This document shows positions 26,738 through 38,954 of a stretch of DNA of 64,000 nt, piece after piece. Position numbers and translations under genes: made by a program. The stretch is from contig OU452231.1 of NCBI GenBank assembly GCA_911728455.2, positions 11,528,078 to 11,592,077 of the forward strand, read 5' to 3'. Below the pieces are notes generated by a model. That model worked only from the letters and a program-made list of their open reading frames with translations, was not told where the DNA came from and ran no database searches. The stretch comes from Marthasterias glacialis (Eukaryota; Echinodermata; Asteroidea; Forcipulatida; Asteriidae). Numbering within the stretch: the stretch's first letter is position 1; each line of letters begins with the position of its first letter.

Positions 26738-29700
26738 ATGGGCTTTCTGAAAATACCGGTCTTGGGGCTGAGGGGTAAACAGGGAGGATGCCAGGGACAG
26801 CGGAGTGAGGACACCCCGAGGATGTCCAGTGCATACGGCCATGCTGTGTGTACGTCAACAATAGCCACGGCCGGTACGTGTGTGCTGGACCGAAGCCAGC
26901 AAAAAAAAAACGCCGAAAAAAAAAGTCGCCAGAGCCACGGCCAATAACTCCAGAAATAATAGGGCTAGAGAGAAAATTCTTGTACCTGCAGGTAGCTGCC
27001 ATAGTCCTGCATCCAAAAATCTGGTTTTCCACGCCAGCCAGGGCCATCTTCCGCCTTTAAAATACCAGGGAGCGGGGCTGCTCCGAATGCGCTTCAAACG
27101 CCTGTCTAATGGAACTTTTGTACACGAAGCTGTAACAGAGTGAAAACAAGACTTAGCAACGGCTCTATCTACCAAAGTATTGGCGGGAAACTGACAAGTC
27201 TGACACAGTTGGAAAGCCCTGGTCATGGGCTTTCCGAAAATACCGGTCTCGGGGCTGCGGGGTAAACAGGGAGGATGCCAGGGACAGCGGAGTGAGGACA
27301 CCCCGATGATGTCCAGTGCATACGGCCATGCTGTGTGTACGTCAACAATAGCCAAGGCCGGTACGTGTGTGCTGGACCGAAGCCAGCAAAAAAAACCAGC
27401 CGAAATAAGAAGTCGCCAGAGCCACGGCCAATAACTCCAGAAATAATAGGGCTAGAGAGAAATTTCTTGTACCTGCAGGTAGCTGCCATCGTCCTGCATC
27501 CAAAAATCTGGTTTTCAACGCCAGCCAGGGCCATCTTCCGCCTTGAAAATACCAGGGAGTGGGGCTGCTCCATATGCGCTTCAAACGCCTGTCTAATGGA
27601 ACTTTTGTACACGAAGCTGTAACAGAGTGAAAACAAGACTTAGCAACGGCTCTCTCTACCAAAGTATTGGCGGGAAACTGACAAGTCTGACACTGTTGGA
27701 AAGCCCTGGTCATGGGCTTTCCGAAAATACCGGTCCCGGGGCTGCAGGGTAAACAGGGAGGATGCCAGGGACAGCGGAGTGAGGACACCCCGAGGATGTC
27801 CAGTGCATACGGCCATGCTGTGTGTACGTCAACAATAGCCAAGGCCGGTACGTGTGTGCTGGACCGAAGCCAGCAAAAAAAACCAGCCGAAATAAGAAGT
27901 CGCCAGAGCCACGGCCAATAACTCCAGAAAAAATGGGGCTAGAGAGAAATTTCTTGTACCTGCAGGTAGCTGCCATAGTCCTGCATCCAAAAATCTGGTT
28001 TTCCACGCCAGCCAGGGCCATCTTCCGCCTTGAAAACACCAAGGAGCGGGGCTGCTCCGAATGCGCTTCAAACGCCTGTCTAATGGAACTTTTGTACACG
28101 AAGCTGTAACAGAGTGAAAACAAGACTTAGCAACGGCTCTATCTCCCAAAGTATTGGCGGGAAACTGACAAGTCTGACACAGTTGGAAAGCCCTGGTCAT
28201 GGGCTTTCTGAAAATACCGGTCTTGGGGCTGAGGGGAAAACAGGGAGGATGCCAGGGACAGCGGAGTGAGGACACCCCGAGGATGTCCAGTGCATACGGC
28301 CATGCTGTGTGTACGTCAACAATAGCCGGGGCCGGTACGTGTGTGCTGGACCAAAGCCAGCAAAAAAAACCAGCCGAAATAAGAAGTCGCCAGAGCCACG
28401 GCCAATAACTCCAGAAATAATAGGGCTAGAGAGAAATTTCTTGTACCTGCAGGTAGCTGCCATAGTCCTGCATCCAAAAATCTGGTTTTCCACGCCAGCC
28501 AGGGCCATCTTCCGCCTTGAAAACACCAAGGAGCGGGGCTGCTCCGAATGCGCTTCAAACGCCTGTCTAATGGAACTTTTGTACACGAAGCTGTAACAGA
28601 GTGAAAACAAGACTTAGCAACGGCTCTATCTCCCAAAGTATTGGCGGGAAACTGACAAGTCTGACACAGTTGGAAAGCCCTGGTCATGGGCTTTCCGAAA
28701 ATACCGGTCTCGGGGCTGCGGGGTAAACAGGGAGGATGCCAGGGACAGCGGAGTGAGGACNNNNNNNNNNNNNNNNNNNNNNNNNNNNNNNNNNNNNNNN
28801 NNNNNNNNNNNNNNNNNNNNNNNNNNNNNNNNNNNNNNNNNNNNNNNNNNNNNNNNNNNNNNNNNNNNNNNNNNNNNNNNNNNNNNNNNNNNNNNNNNNN
28901 NNNNNNNNNNNNNNNNNNNNNNNNNNNNNNNNNNNNNNNNNNNNNNNNNNNNNNNNNNNNNNNNNNNNNNNNNNNNNNNNNNNNNNNNNNNNNNNNNNNN
29001 NNNNNNNNNNNNNNNNNNNNNNNNNNNNNNNNNNNNNNNNNNNNNNNNNNNNNNNNNNNNNNNNNNNNNNNNNNNNNNNNNNNNNNNNNNNNNNNNNNNN
29101 NNNNNNNNNNNNNNNNNNNNNNNNNNNNNNNNNNNNNNNNNNNNNNNNNNNNNNNNNNNNNNNNNNNNNNNNNNNNNNNNNNNNNNNNNNNNNNNNNNNN
29201 NNNNNNNNNNNNNNNNNNNNNNNNNNNNNNNNNNNNNNNNNNNNNNNNNNNNNNNNNNNNACCCCGATGATGTCCAGTGCATACGGCCATGCTGTGTGTA
29301 CGTCAACAATAGCCACGGCCGGTACGTGTGTGCTGGACCGAAGCCAGCAAAAAAAAAACGCCGAAAAAAAAAGTCGCCAGAGCCACGGCCAATAACTCCA
29401 GAAATAATAGGGCTAGAGAGAAAATTCTTGTACCTGCAGGTAGCTGCCATAGTCCTGCATCCAAAAATCTGGTTTTCCACGCCAGCCAGGGCCATCTTCC
29501 GCCTTTAAAATACCAGGGAGCGGGGCTGCTCCGAATGCGCTTCAAACGCCTGTCTAATGGAACTTTTGTACACGAAGCTGTAACAGAGTGAAAACAAGAC
29601 TTAGCAACGGCTCTATCTACCAAAGTATTGGCGGGAAACTGACAAGTCTGACACAGTTGGAAGGCCCTGGTCATGGGCTTTCCGAAAATACCGGTCTCGG

Positions 29701-30194
29701 GGCTGCGGGGTAAACAGGGAGGATGCCAGGGACAGCGGAGTGAGGACACCCCGATGATGTCCAGTGCATACGGCCATGCTGTGTGTACGTCAACAATAGC
29801 CAAGGCCGGTACGTGTGTGCTGGACCGAAGCCAGCAAAAAAAACCAGCCGAAATAAGAAGTCGCCAGAGCCACGGCCAATAACTCCAGAAATAATAGGGT
29901 TAGAGAGAAATTTCTTGTACCTGCAGGTAGCTGCCAAAGTCCTGCATCCAAAATTCTGGTTTTCCACGCCAGCCAGGGCCATCTTCCGCCTTGAAAACAC
30001 CAAGGAGCGGGGCTGCTCCGAATGCGCTTCAAACGCCTGTCTAATGGAACTTTTGTACACGAAGCTGTAACAGAGTGAAAACAAGACTTAGCAACTACTC
30101 TATCTCCCAAAGTATTGGCGGGAAACTGACAAGTCTGACACAGTTGGAAAGCCCTGGTCATGGGCTTTCCGAAAATACCGGTCTCGGGGCTGCG
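26738..30194 (+). repeat. Segment spanning the gap, with a distant copy 11.2 kb downstream
   Basis: Starts are 26738, 27225, 27712, 28199, 28686 (interrupted by N), 29673 and 30160. The first five monomers correspond in order to 37946, 38433, 38920, 39406 and 39893 at an offset of 11207-11208 bp, with only a few substitutions noticed. The monomer at 29673 appears chimeric: its front (GGGTTAGAG) matches the 30647 type and its back (AAAATTCTGG, ACACCAAGGAG, CCGAATGC) matches the 31134 type. Confidence 0.82.
28761..29260. other. Assembly gap of exactly 500 N
   Basis: There are 500 consecutive N. The left flank ends GAGTGAGGAC and the right flank begins ACCCCGATGA, which is the exact continuation seen in intact monomers, for example across 39967/39968. 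Removing the N leaves one 487-bp monomer (28686 to 29672). The round number and the in-register flanks suggest a scaffolding placeholder rather than a measured distance. Confidence 0.97.
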
Positions 30195-33100
30195 GGGTAA
30201 ACAGGGAGGATGCCAGGGACAGCGGAGTGAGGACACCCCGATGATGTCCAGTGCATACGGCCATGCTGTGTGTACGTCAACAATAGCCACGGCCGGTACG
30301 TGTGTGCTGGACCGAAGCCAGCAAAAAAAAAATGCCGAAAAAAAAAGTCGCCAGAGCCACGGCCAATAACTCCAGAAATAATAGGGCTAGAGAGAAAATT
30401 CTTGTACCTGCAGGTAGCTGCCATAGTCCTGCATCCAAAAATCTGGTTTTCCACGCCAGCCAGGGCCATCTTCCGCCTTTAAAATACCAGGGAGCGGGGC
30501 TGCTCCGAATGCGCTTCAAACGCCTGTCTAATGGAACTTTTGTACACGAAGCTGTAACAGAGTGAAAACAAGACTTAGCAACGGCTCTATCTACCAAAGT
30601 ATTGGCGGGAAACTGACAAGTCTGACACAGTTGGAAGGCCCTGGTCATGGGCTTTCCGAAAATACCGGTCTCGGGGCTGCGGGGTAAACAGGGAGGATGC
30701 CAGGGACAGCGGAGTGAGGACACCCCGATGATGTCCAGTGCATACGGCCATGCTGTGTGTACGTCAACAATAGCCAAGGCCGGTACGTGTGTGCTGGACC
30801 GAAGCCAGCAAAAAAAACCAGCCGAAATAAGAAGTCGCCAGAGCCACGGCCAATAACTCCAGAAATAATAGGGTTAGAGAGAAATTTCTTGTACCTGCAG
30901 GTAGCTGCCATCGTCCTGCATCCAAAAATCTGGTTTTCAACGCCAGCCAGGGCCATCTTCCGCCTTGAAAACACCAAGGAGCGGGGCTGCTCCATATGCG
31001 CTTCAAACGCCTGTCTAATGGAACTTTTGTACACGAAGCTGTAACAGAGTGAAAACAAGACTTAGCAACGGCTCTATCTCCCAAAGTATTGGCGGGAAAC
31101 TGACAAGTCTGACACAGTTGGAAAGCCCTGGTCATGGGCTTTCTGAAAATACCGGTCTTGGGGCTGAGGGGTAAACAGGGAGGATGCCAGGGACAGCGGA
31201 GTGAGGACACCCCGAGGATGTCCAGTGCATACGGCCATGCTGTGTGTACGTCAACAATAGCCGGGGCCGGTACGTGTGTGCTGGACCAAAGCCAGCAAAA
31301 AAAACCAGCCGAAATAAGAAGTCGCCAGAGCCACGGCCAATAACTCCAGAAATAATAGGGCTAGAGAGAAATTTCTTGTACCTGCAGGTAGCTGCCATAG
31401 TCCTGCATCCAAAATTCTGGTTTTCCACGCCAGCCAGGGCCATCTTCCGCCTTGAAAACACCAAGGAGCGGGGCTGCTCCGAATGCGCTTCAAACGCCTG
31501 TCTAATGGAACTTTTGTACACGAAGCTGTAACAGAGTGAAAACAAGACTTAGCAACGGCTCTATCTCCCAAAGTATTGGCGGGAAACTGACAAGTCTGAC
31601 ACAGTTATAAAGCCCTGGTCATGGGCTTTCCGAAAATACCGGTCTCGGGGCTGCGGGGTAAACAGGGAGGATGCAAGGGACAGCGGAGTGAGGACACCCC
31701 GAGGATGTCCAGTGCATACGGCCATGCTGTGTGTACGTCAACAATAGCCAAGGCCGGTACGTGTGTGCTGGACCGAAGCCAGCAAAAAAAAACAGCCGAA
31801 AAAAGAAGTCGCCAGAGCCACGGCCAATAACTCCAGAAATAATAGGGCTAGAGAGAAATTTCTTGTACCTGCAGGTAGCTGCCATAGTCCTGCATCCAAA
31901 AATCTGGTTTTCCACGCCAGCCAGGGCCATCTTCCGCCTTGAAAATACCAGGGAGCGGGGCTGCTCCGAATGCGCTTCAAACGCCTGTCTAATGGAACTT
32001 TTGTACACGAAGCTGTAACAGAGTGAAAACAAGACTTAGCAACGGCTCTATCTCCCAAAGTATTGGCGGGAAACTGACAAGTCTGACACTGTTGGAAAGC
32101 CCTGGTCATGGGCTTTCCGAAAATACCGGTCTCGGGGCTGCGGGGTAAACAGGGAGGATGCCAGGGACAGCGGAGTGAGGACACCCCGAGGATGTCCAGT
32201 GCATACGGCCATGCTGTGTGTACGTCAACAATAGCCAAGGCCGGTACGTGTGTGCTGGACCGAAACCAGCAAAAAAAAACGCCGAAATAAGAAGTCGCCA
32301 GAGCCACGGCCAATAACTCCAGAAATAATAGGGCTAGAGAGAAATTTCTTGTACCTGCAGGTAGCTGCCATCGTCCTGCATCCAAAAATCTGGTTTTCCA
32401 CGCCAGCCAGGGCCATCTTCCGCCTTGAAAATACCAGGGAGCGGGGCTGCTCCGAATGCGCTTCAAACGCCTGTCTAATGGAACTTTTGTACACGAAGCT
32501 GTAACAGAGTGAAAACAAGACTTAGCAACGGCTCTATCTCCCAAAGTATTGGCGGGAAACTGACAAGACTGACACTGTTGGAAAGCCCTGGTCATGGGCT
32601 TTCCGAAAATACCGAACTCGGGGCTGCGGGGTAAACAGGGAGGATGCCAGAGACAGCGGAGTGAGGACACCCCGAGGATGTCCAGTGCATACGGCCATGC
32701 TGTGTGTACGTCAACAATAGCCAAGGCCGGTACGTGTGTGCTGGACCGAAGCCAGCAAAAAAAAACGCCGAAATAAGAAGTCGCCAGAGCCACGGCCAAT
32801 AACTCCAGAAATAATAGGGCTAGAGAGAAATTTCTTGTACCTGCAGGTAGCTGCCATCGTCCTGCATCCAAAAATCTGGTTTTCAACGCCAGCCAGGGCC
32901 ATCTTCCGCCTTGAAAATACCAGGGAGTGGGGCTGCTCCATATGCGCTTCAAACGCCTGTCTAATGGAACTTTTGTACACGAAGCTGTAACAGAGTGAAA
33001 ACAAGACTTAGCAACGGCTCTCTCTACCAAAGTATTGGCGGGAAACTGACAAGTCTGACACTGTTGGAAAGCCCTGGTCATGGGCTTTCCGAAAATACCG

Positions 33101-34574
33101 GTCTCGGGGCTGCGGGGTAAACAGGGAGGATGCCAGGGACAGCGGAGTGAGGACACCCCGAGGATGTCCAGTGCATACGGCCATGCTGTGTGTACGTCAA
33201 CAATAGCCAAGGCCGGTACTTGTGTGCTGGACCGAAGCCAGCAAAAAAAAACGCCGAAATAAGAAGTCGCCAGAGCCACGGCCAATAACTCCAGAAATAA
33301 TGGGGCTAGAGAGAAATTTCTTGTACCTGCAGGTAGCTGCCATAGTCCTGCATCCAAAAATCTGGTTTTCCACGCAAGCCAGGGCCATCTTCCGCCTTGA
33401 AAATACCAGGGAGCGGGGCTGCTCCGAATGCGCTTCAAACGCCTGTCTAATGGAACTTTTGTACACGAAGCTGTAACAGAGTGAAAACAAGACTTAGCAA
33501 CGGCTCTATCTCCCAAAGTATTGGCGGGAAACTGACAAGTCTGACACAGTTGGAAAGCCCTGGTCATGGGCTTTCTGAAAATACCGGTCTTGGGGCTGAG
33601 GGGTAAACAGGGAGGATGCCAGGGACAGCGGAGTGAGGACACCCCGAGGATGTCCAGTGCATACGGCCATGCTGTGTGTACGTCAACAATAGCCACGGCC
33701 GGTACGTGTGTGCTGGACCGAAGCCAGCAAAAAAAAAACGCCGAAAAAAAAAGTCGCCAGAGCCACGGCCAATAACTCCAGAAATAATAGGGCTAGAGAG
33801 AAAATTCTTGTACCTGCAGGTAGCTGCCATAGTCCTGCATCCAAAAATCTGGTTTTCCACGCCAGCCAGGGCCATCTTCCGCCTTTAAAATACCAGGGAG
33901 CGGGGCTGCTCCGAATGCGCTTCAAACGCCTGTCTAATGGAACTTTTGTACACGAAGCTGTAACAGAGTGAAAACAAGACTTAGCAACGGCTCTATCTAC
34001 CAAAGTATTGGCGGGAAACTGACAAGTCTGACACAGTTGGAAAGCCCTGGTCATGGGCTTTCCGAAAATACCGGTCTCGGGGCTGCGGGGTAAACAGGGA
34101 GGATGCCAGGGACAGCGGAGTGAGGACACCCGGATGATGTCCAGTGCATACGGCCATGCTGTGTGTACGTCAACAATAGCCAAGGCCGGTACGTGTGTGC
34201 TGGACCGAAGCCAGCAAAAAAAACCAGCCGAAATAAGAAGTCGCCAGAGCCACGGCCAATAACTCCAGAAATAATAGGGCTAGAGAGAAATTTCTTGTAC
34301 CTGCAGGTAGCTGCCATCGTCCTGCATCCAAAAATCTGGTTTTCAACGCCAGCCAGGGCCATCTTCCGCCTTGAAAATACCAGGGAGTGGGGCTGCTCCA
34401 TATGCGCTTCAAACGCCTGTCTAATGGAACTTTTGTACACGAAGCTGTAACAGAGTGAAAACAAGACTTAGCAACGGCTCTCTCTACCAAAGTATTGGCG
34501 GGAAACTGACAAGTCTGACACTGTTGGAAAGCCCTGGTCATGGGCTTTCCGAAAATACCGGTCTCGGGGCTGCA
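30195..34574 (+). repeat. Nine-monomer block I, copy 1 (4380 bp)
   Basis: Monomer starts are 30647, 31134, 31621, 32108, 32594, 33080, 33566, 34053 and 34540. Every landmark recurs at exactly +4380: CAGTTATAAAGCC (about 31604/35984), ATACCGAACTCGG (32610/36990), CGGTACTTGTG (33216/37596), CACCCGGATGATG (34128/38508). The only difference noticed is CGAAACCAGC versus CGAAGCCAGC (32265/36645). It runs from just after the last mismatch upstream (30194) to the hybrid monomer starting at 34540. Confidence 0.9.
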
Positions 34575-37500
34575 GGGTAAACAGGGAGGATGCCAGGGAC
34601 AGCGGAGTGAGGACACCCCGATGATGTCCAGTGCATACGGCCATGCTGTGTGTACGTCAACAATAGCCACGGCCGGTACGTGTGTGCTGGACCGAAGCCA
34701 GCAAAAAAAAAATGCCGAAAAAAAAAGTCGCCAGAGCCACGGCCAATAACTCCAGAAATAATAGGGCTAGAGAGAAAATTCTTGTACCTGCAGGTAGCTG
34801 CCATAGTCCTGCATCCAAAAATCTGGTTTTCCACGCCAGCCAGGGCCATCTTCCGCCTTTAAAATACCAGGGAGCGGGGCTGCTCCGAATGCGCTTCAAA
34901 CGCCTGTCTAATGGAACTTTTGTACACGAAGCTGTAACAGAGTGAAAACAAGACTTAGCAACGGCTCTATCTACCAAAGTATTGGCGGGAAACTGACAAG
35001 TCTGACACAGTTGGAAGGCCCTGGTCATGGGCTTTCCGAAAATACCGGTCTCGGGGCTGCGGGGTAAACAGGGAGGATGCCAGGGACAGCGGAGTGAGGA
35101 CACCCCGATGATGTCCAGTGCATACGGCCATGCTGTGTGTACGTCAACAATAGCCAAGGCCGGTACGTGTGTGCTGGACCGAAGCCAGCAAAAAAAACCA
35201 GCCGAAATAAGAAGTCGCCAGAGCCACGGCCAATAACTCCAGAAATAATAGGGTTAGAGAGAAATTTCTTGTACCTGCAGGTAGCTGCCATCGTCCTGCA
35301 TCCAAAAATCTGGTTTTCAACGCCAGCCAGGGCCATCTTCCGCCTTGAAAACACCAAGGAGCGGGGCTGCTCCATATGCGCTTCAAACGCCTGTCTAATG
35401 GAACTTTTGTACACGAAGCTGTAACAGAGTGAAAACAAGACTTAGCAACGGCTCTATCTCCCAAAGTATTGGCGGGAAACTGACAAGTCTGACACAGTTG
35501 GAAAGCCCTGGTCATGGGCTTTCTGAAAATACCGGTCTTGGGGCTGAGGGGTAAACAGGGAGGATGCCAGGGACAGCGGAGTGAGGACACCCCGAGGATG
35601 TCCAGTGCATACGGCCATGCTGTGTGTACGTCAACAATAGCCGGGGCCGGTACGTGTGTGCTGGACCAAAGCCAGCAAAAAAAACCAGCCGAAATAAGAA
35701 GTCGCCAGAGCCACGGCCAATAACTCCAGAAATAATAGGGCTAGAGAGAAATTTCTTGTACCTGCAGGTAGCTGCCATAGTCCTGCATCCAAAATTCTGG
35801 TTTTCCACGCCAGCCAGGGCCATCTTCCGCCTTGAAAACACCAAGGAGCGGGGCTGCTCCGAATGCGCTTCAAACGCCTGTCTAATGGAACTTTTGTACA
35901 CGAAGCTGTAACAGAGTGAAAACAAGACTTAGCAACGGCTCTATCTCCCAAAGTATTGGCGGGAAACTGACAAGTCTGACACAGTTATAAAGCCCTGGTC
36001 ATGGGCTTTCCGAAAATACCGGTCTCGGGGCTGCGGGGTAAACAGGGAGGATGCAAGGGACAGCGGAGTGAGGACACCCCGAGGATGTCCAGTGCATACG
36101 GCCATGCTGTGTGTACGTCAACAATAGCCAAGGCCGGTACGTGTGTGCTGGACCGAAGCCAGCAAAAAAAAACAGCCGAAAAAAGAAGTCGCCAGAGCCA
36201 CGGCCAATAACTCCAGAAATAATAGGGCTAGAGAGAAATTTCTTGTACCTGCAGGTAGCTGCCATAGTCCTGCATCCAAAAATCTGGTTTTCCACGCCAG
36301 CCAGGGCCATCTTCCGCCTTGAAAATACCAGGGAGCGGGGCTGCTCCGAATGCGCTTCAAACGCCTGTCTAATGGAACTTTTGTACACGAAGCTGTAACA
36401 GAGTGAAAACAAGACTTAGCAACGGCTCTATCTCCCAAAGTATTGGCGGGAAACTGACAAGTCTGACACTGTTGGAAAGCCCTGGTCATGGGCTTTCCGA
36501 AAATACCGGTCTCGGGGCTGCGGGGTAAACAGGGAGGATGCCAGGGACAGCGGAGTGAGGACACCCCGAGGATGTCCAGTGCATACGGCCATGCTGTGTG
36601 TACGTCAACAATAGCCAAGGCCGGTACGTGTGTGCTGGACCGAAGCCAGCAAAAAAAAACGCCGAAATAAGAAGTCGCCAGAGCCACGGCCAATAACTCC
36701 AGAAATAATAGGGCTAGAGAGAAATTTCTTGTACCTGCAGGTAGCTGCCATCGTCCTGCATCCAAAAATCTGGTTTTCCACGCCAGCCAGGGCCATCTTC
36801 CGCCTTGAAAATACCAGGGAGCGGGGCTGCTCCGAATGCGCTTCAAACGCCTGTCTAATGGAACTTTTGTACACGAAGCTGTAACAGAGTGAAAACAAGA
36901 CTTAGCAACGGCTCTATCTCCCAAAGTATTGGCGGGAAACTGACAAGACTGACACTGTTGGAAAGCCCTGGTCATGGGCTTTCCGAAAATACCGAACTCG
37001 GGGCTGCGGGGTAAACAGGGAGGATGCCAGAGACAGCGGAGTGAGGACACCCCGAGGATGTCCAGTGCATACGGCCATGCTGTGTGTACGTCAACAATAG
37101 CCAAGGCCGGTACGTGTGTGCTGGACCGAAGCCAGCAAAAAAAAACGCCGAAATAAGAAGTCGCCAGAGCCACGGCCAATAACTCCAGAAATAATAGGGC
37201 TAGAGAGAAATTTCTTGTACCTGCAGGTAGCTGCCATCGTCCTGCATCCAAAAATCTGGTTTTCAACGCCAGCCAGGGCCATCTTCCGCCTTGAAAATAC
37301 CAGGGAGTGGGGCTGCTCCATATGCGCTTCAAACGCCTGTCTAATGGAACTTTTGTACACGAAGCTGTAACAGAGTGAAAACAAGACTTAGCAACGGCTC
37401 TCTCTACCAAAGTATTGGCGGGAAACTGACAAGTCTGACACTGTTGGAAAGCCCTGGTCATGGGCTTTCCGAAAATACCGGTCTCGGGGCTGCGGGGTAA

Positions 37501-38954
37501 ACAGGGAGGATGCCAGGGACAGCGGAGTGAGGACACCCCGAGGATGTCCAGTGCATACGGCCATGCTGTGTGTACGTCAACAATAGCCAAGGCCGGTACT
37601 TGTGTGCTGGACCGAAGCCAGCAAAAAAAAACGCCGAAATAAGAAGTCGCCAGAGCCACGGCCAATAACTCCAGAAATAATGGGGCTAGAGAGAAATTTC
37701 TTGTACCTGCAGGTAGCTGCCATAGTCCTGCATCCAAAAATCTGGTTTTCCACGCAAGCCAGGGCCATCTTCCGCCTTGAAAATACCAGGGAGCGGGGCT
37801 GCTCCGAATGCGCTTCAAACGCCTGTCTAATGGAACTTTTGTACACGAAGCTGTAACAGAGTGAAAACAAGACTTAGCAACGGCTCTATCTCCCAAAGTA
37901 TTGGCGGGAAACTGACAAGTCTGACACAGTTGGAAAGCCCTGGTCATGGGCTTTCTGAAAATACCGGTCTTGGGGCTGAGGGGTAAACAGGGAGGATGCC
38001 AGGGACAGCGGAGTGAGGACACCCCGAGGATGTCCAGTGCATACGGCCATGCTGTGTGTACGTCAACAATAGCCACGGCCGGTACGTGTGTGCTGGACCG
38101 AAGCCAGCAAAAAAAAAACGCCGAAAAAAAAAGTCGCCAGAGCCACGGCCAATAACTCCAGAAATAATAGGGCTAGAGAGAAAATTCTTGTACCTGCAGG
38201 TAGCTGCCATAGTCCTGCATCCAAAAATCTGGTTTTCCACGCCAGCCAGGGCCATCTTCCGCCTTTAAAATACCAGGGAGCGGGGCTGCTCCGAATGCGC
38301 TTCAAACGCCTGTCTAATGGAACTTTTGTACACGAAGCTGTAACAGAGTGAAAACAAGACTTAGCAACGGCTCTATCTACCAAAGTATTGGCGGGAAACT
38401 GACAAGTCTGACACAGTTGGAAAGCCCTGGTCATGGGCTTTCCGAAAATACCGGTCTCGGGGCTGCGGGGTAAACAGGGAGGATGCCAGGGACAGCGGAG
38501 TGAGGACACCCGGATGATGTCCAGTGCATACGGCCATGCTGTGTGTACGTCAACAATAGCCAAGGCCGGTACGTGTGTGCTGGACCGAAGCCAGCAAAAA
38601 AAACCAGCCGAAATAAGAAGTCGCCAGAGCCACGGCCAATAACTCCAGAAATAATAGGGCTAGAGAGAAATTTCTTGTACCTGCAGGTAGCTGCCATCGT
38701 CCTGCATCCAAAAATCTGGTTTTCAACGCCAGCCAGGGCCATCTTCCGCCTTGAAAATACCAGGGAGTGGGGCTGCTCCATATGCGCTTCAAACGCCTGT
38801 CTAATGGAACTTTTGTACACGAAGCTGTAACAGAGTGAAAACAAGACTTAGCAACGGCTCTCTCTACCAAAGTATTGGCGGGAAACTGACAAGTCTGACA
38901 CTGTTGGAAAGCCCTGGTCATGGGCTTTCCGAAAATACCGGTCTCGGGGCTGCA
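34575..38954 (+). repeat. Nine-monomer block I, copy 2 (4380 bp)
   Basis: Starts are 35027, 35514, 36001, 36488, 36974, 37460, 37946, 38433 and 38920. It is essentially identical to copy 1. The junction monomer at 34540 has the 'a'-type front (GCTGCAGGG, like 38920) and a B-type back (CCACGGCC, AATGCCGAAAAAAAAAG, like 30160). The exchange lies between 34575 and 34669, and homology to the block continues past 38954 up to about 39049. Confidence 0.9.

Larger units (their letters stand above)
1..28760 (+). repeat. Satellite array, left contig (about 487-bp monomers)
   Basis: Continuous head-to-tail copies of a unit of about 487 bp fill this stretch, all in the same orientation. Using the A of ATGGGCTTT (variants AGGGGCTTT, ATTGGCTTT) as position 1, the first monomers start at 441, 929, 1415 and 1902, and the last start before the gap is 28686. 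Spacing is mostly 486, 487 or 488 bp, the main variable being the length of an internal A-run. No non-satellite insertion was found. Monomers differ from one another by a few percent, while particular multi-monomer blocks are nearly identical. This combination is typical of a satellite evolving by unequal exchange. The family identity and chromosomal position (centromeric or otherwise) cannot be decided from the sequence. Confidence 0.98.

Noticed and set aside
28686-29508. Open frames running through the N gap
   Set aside because: They consist mainly of undetermined residues and are artefacts of the 500 N.
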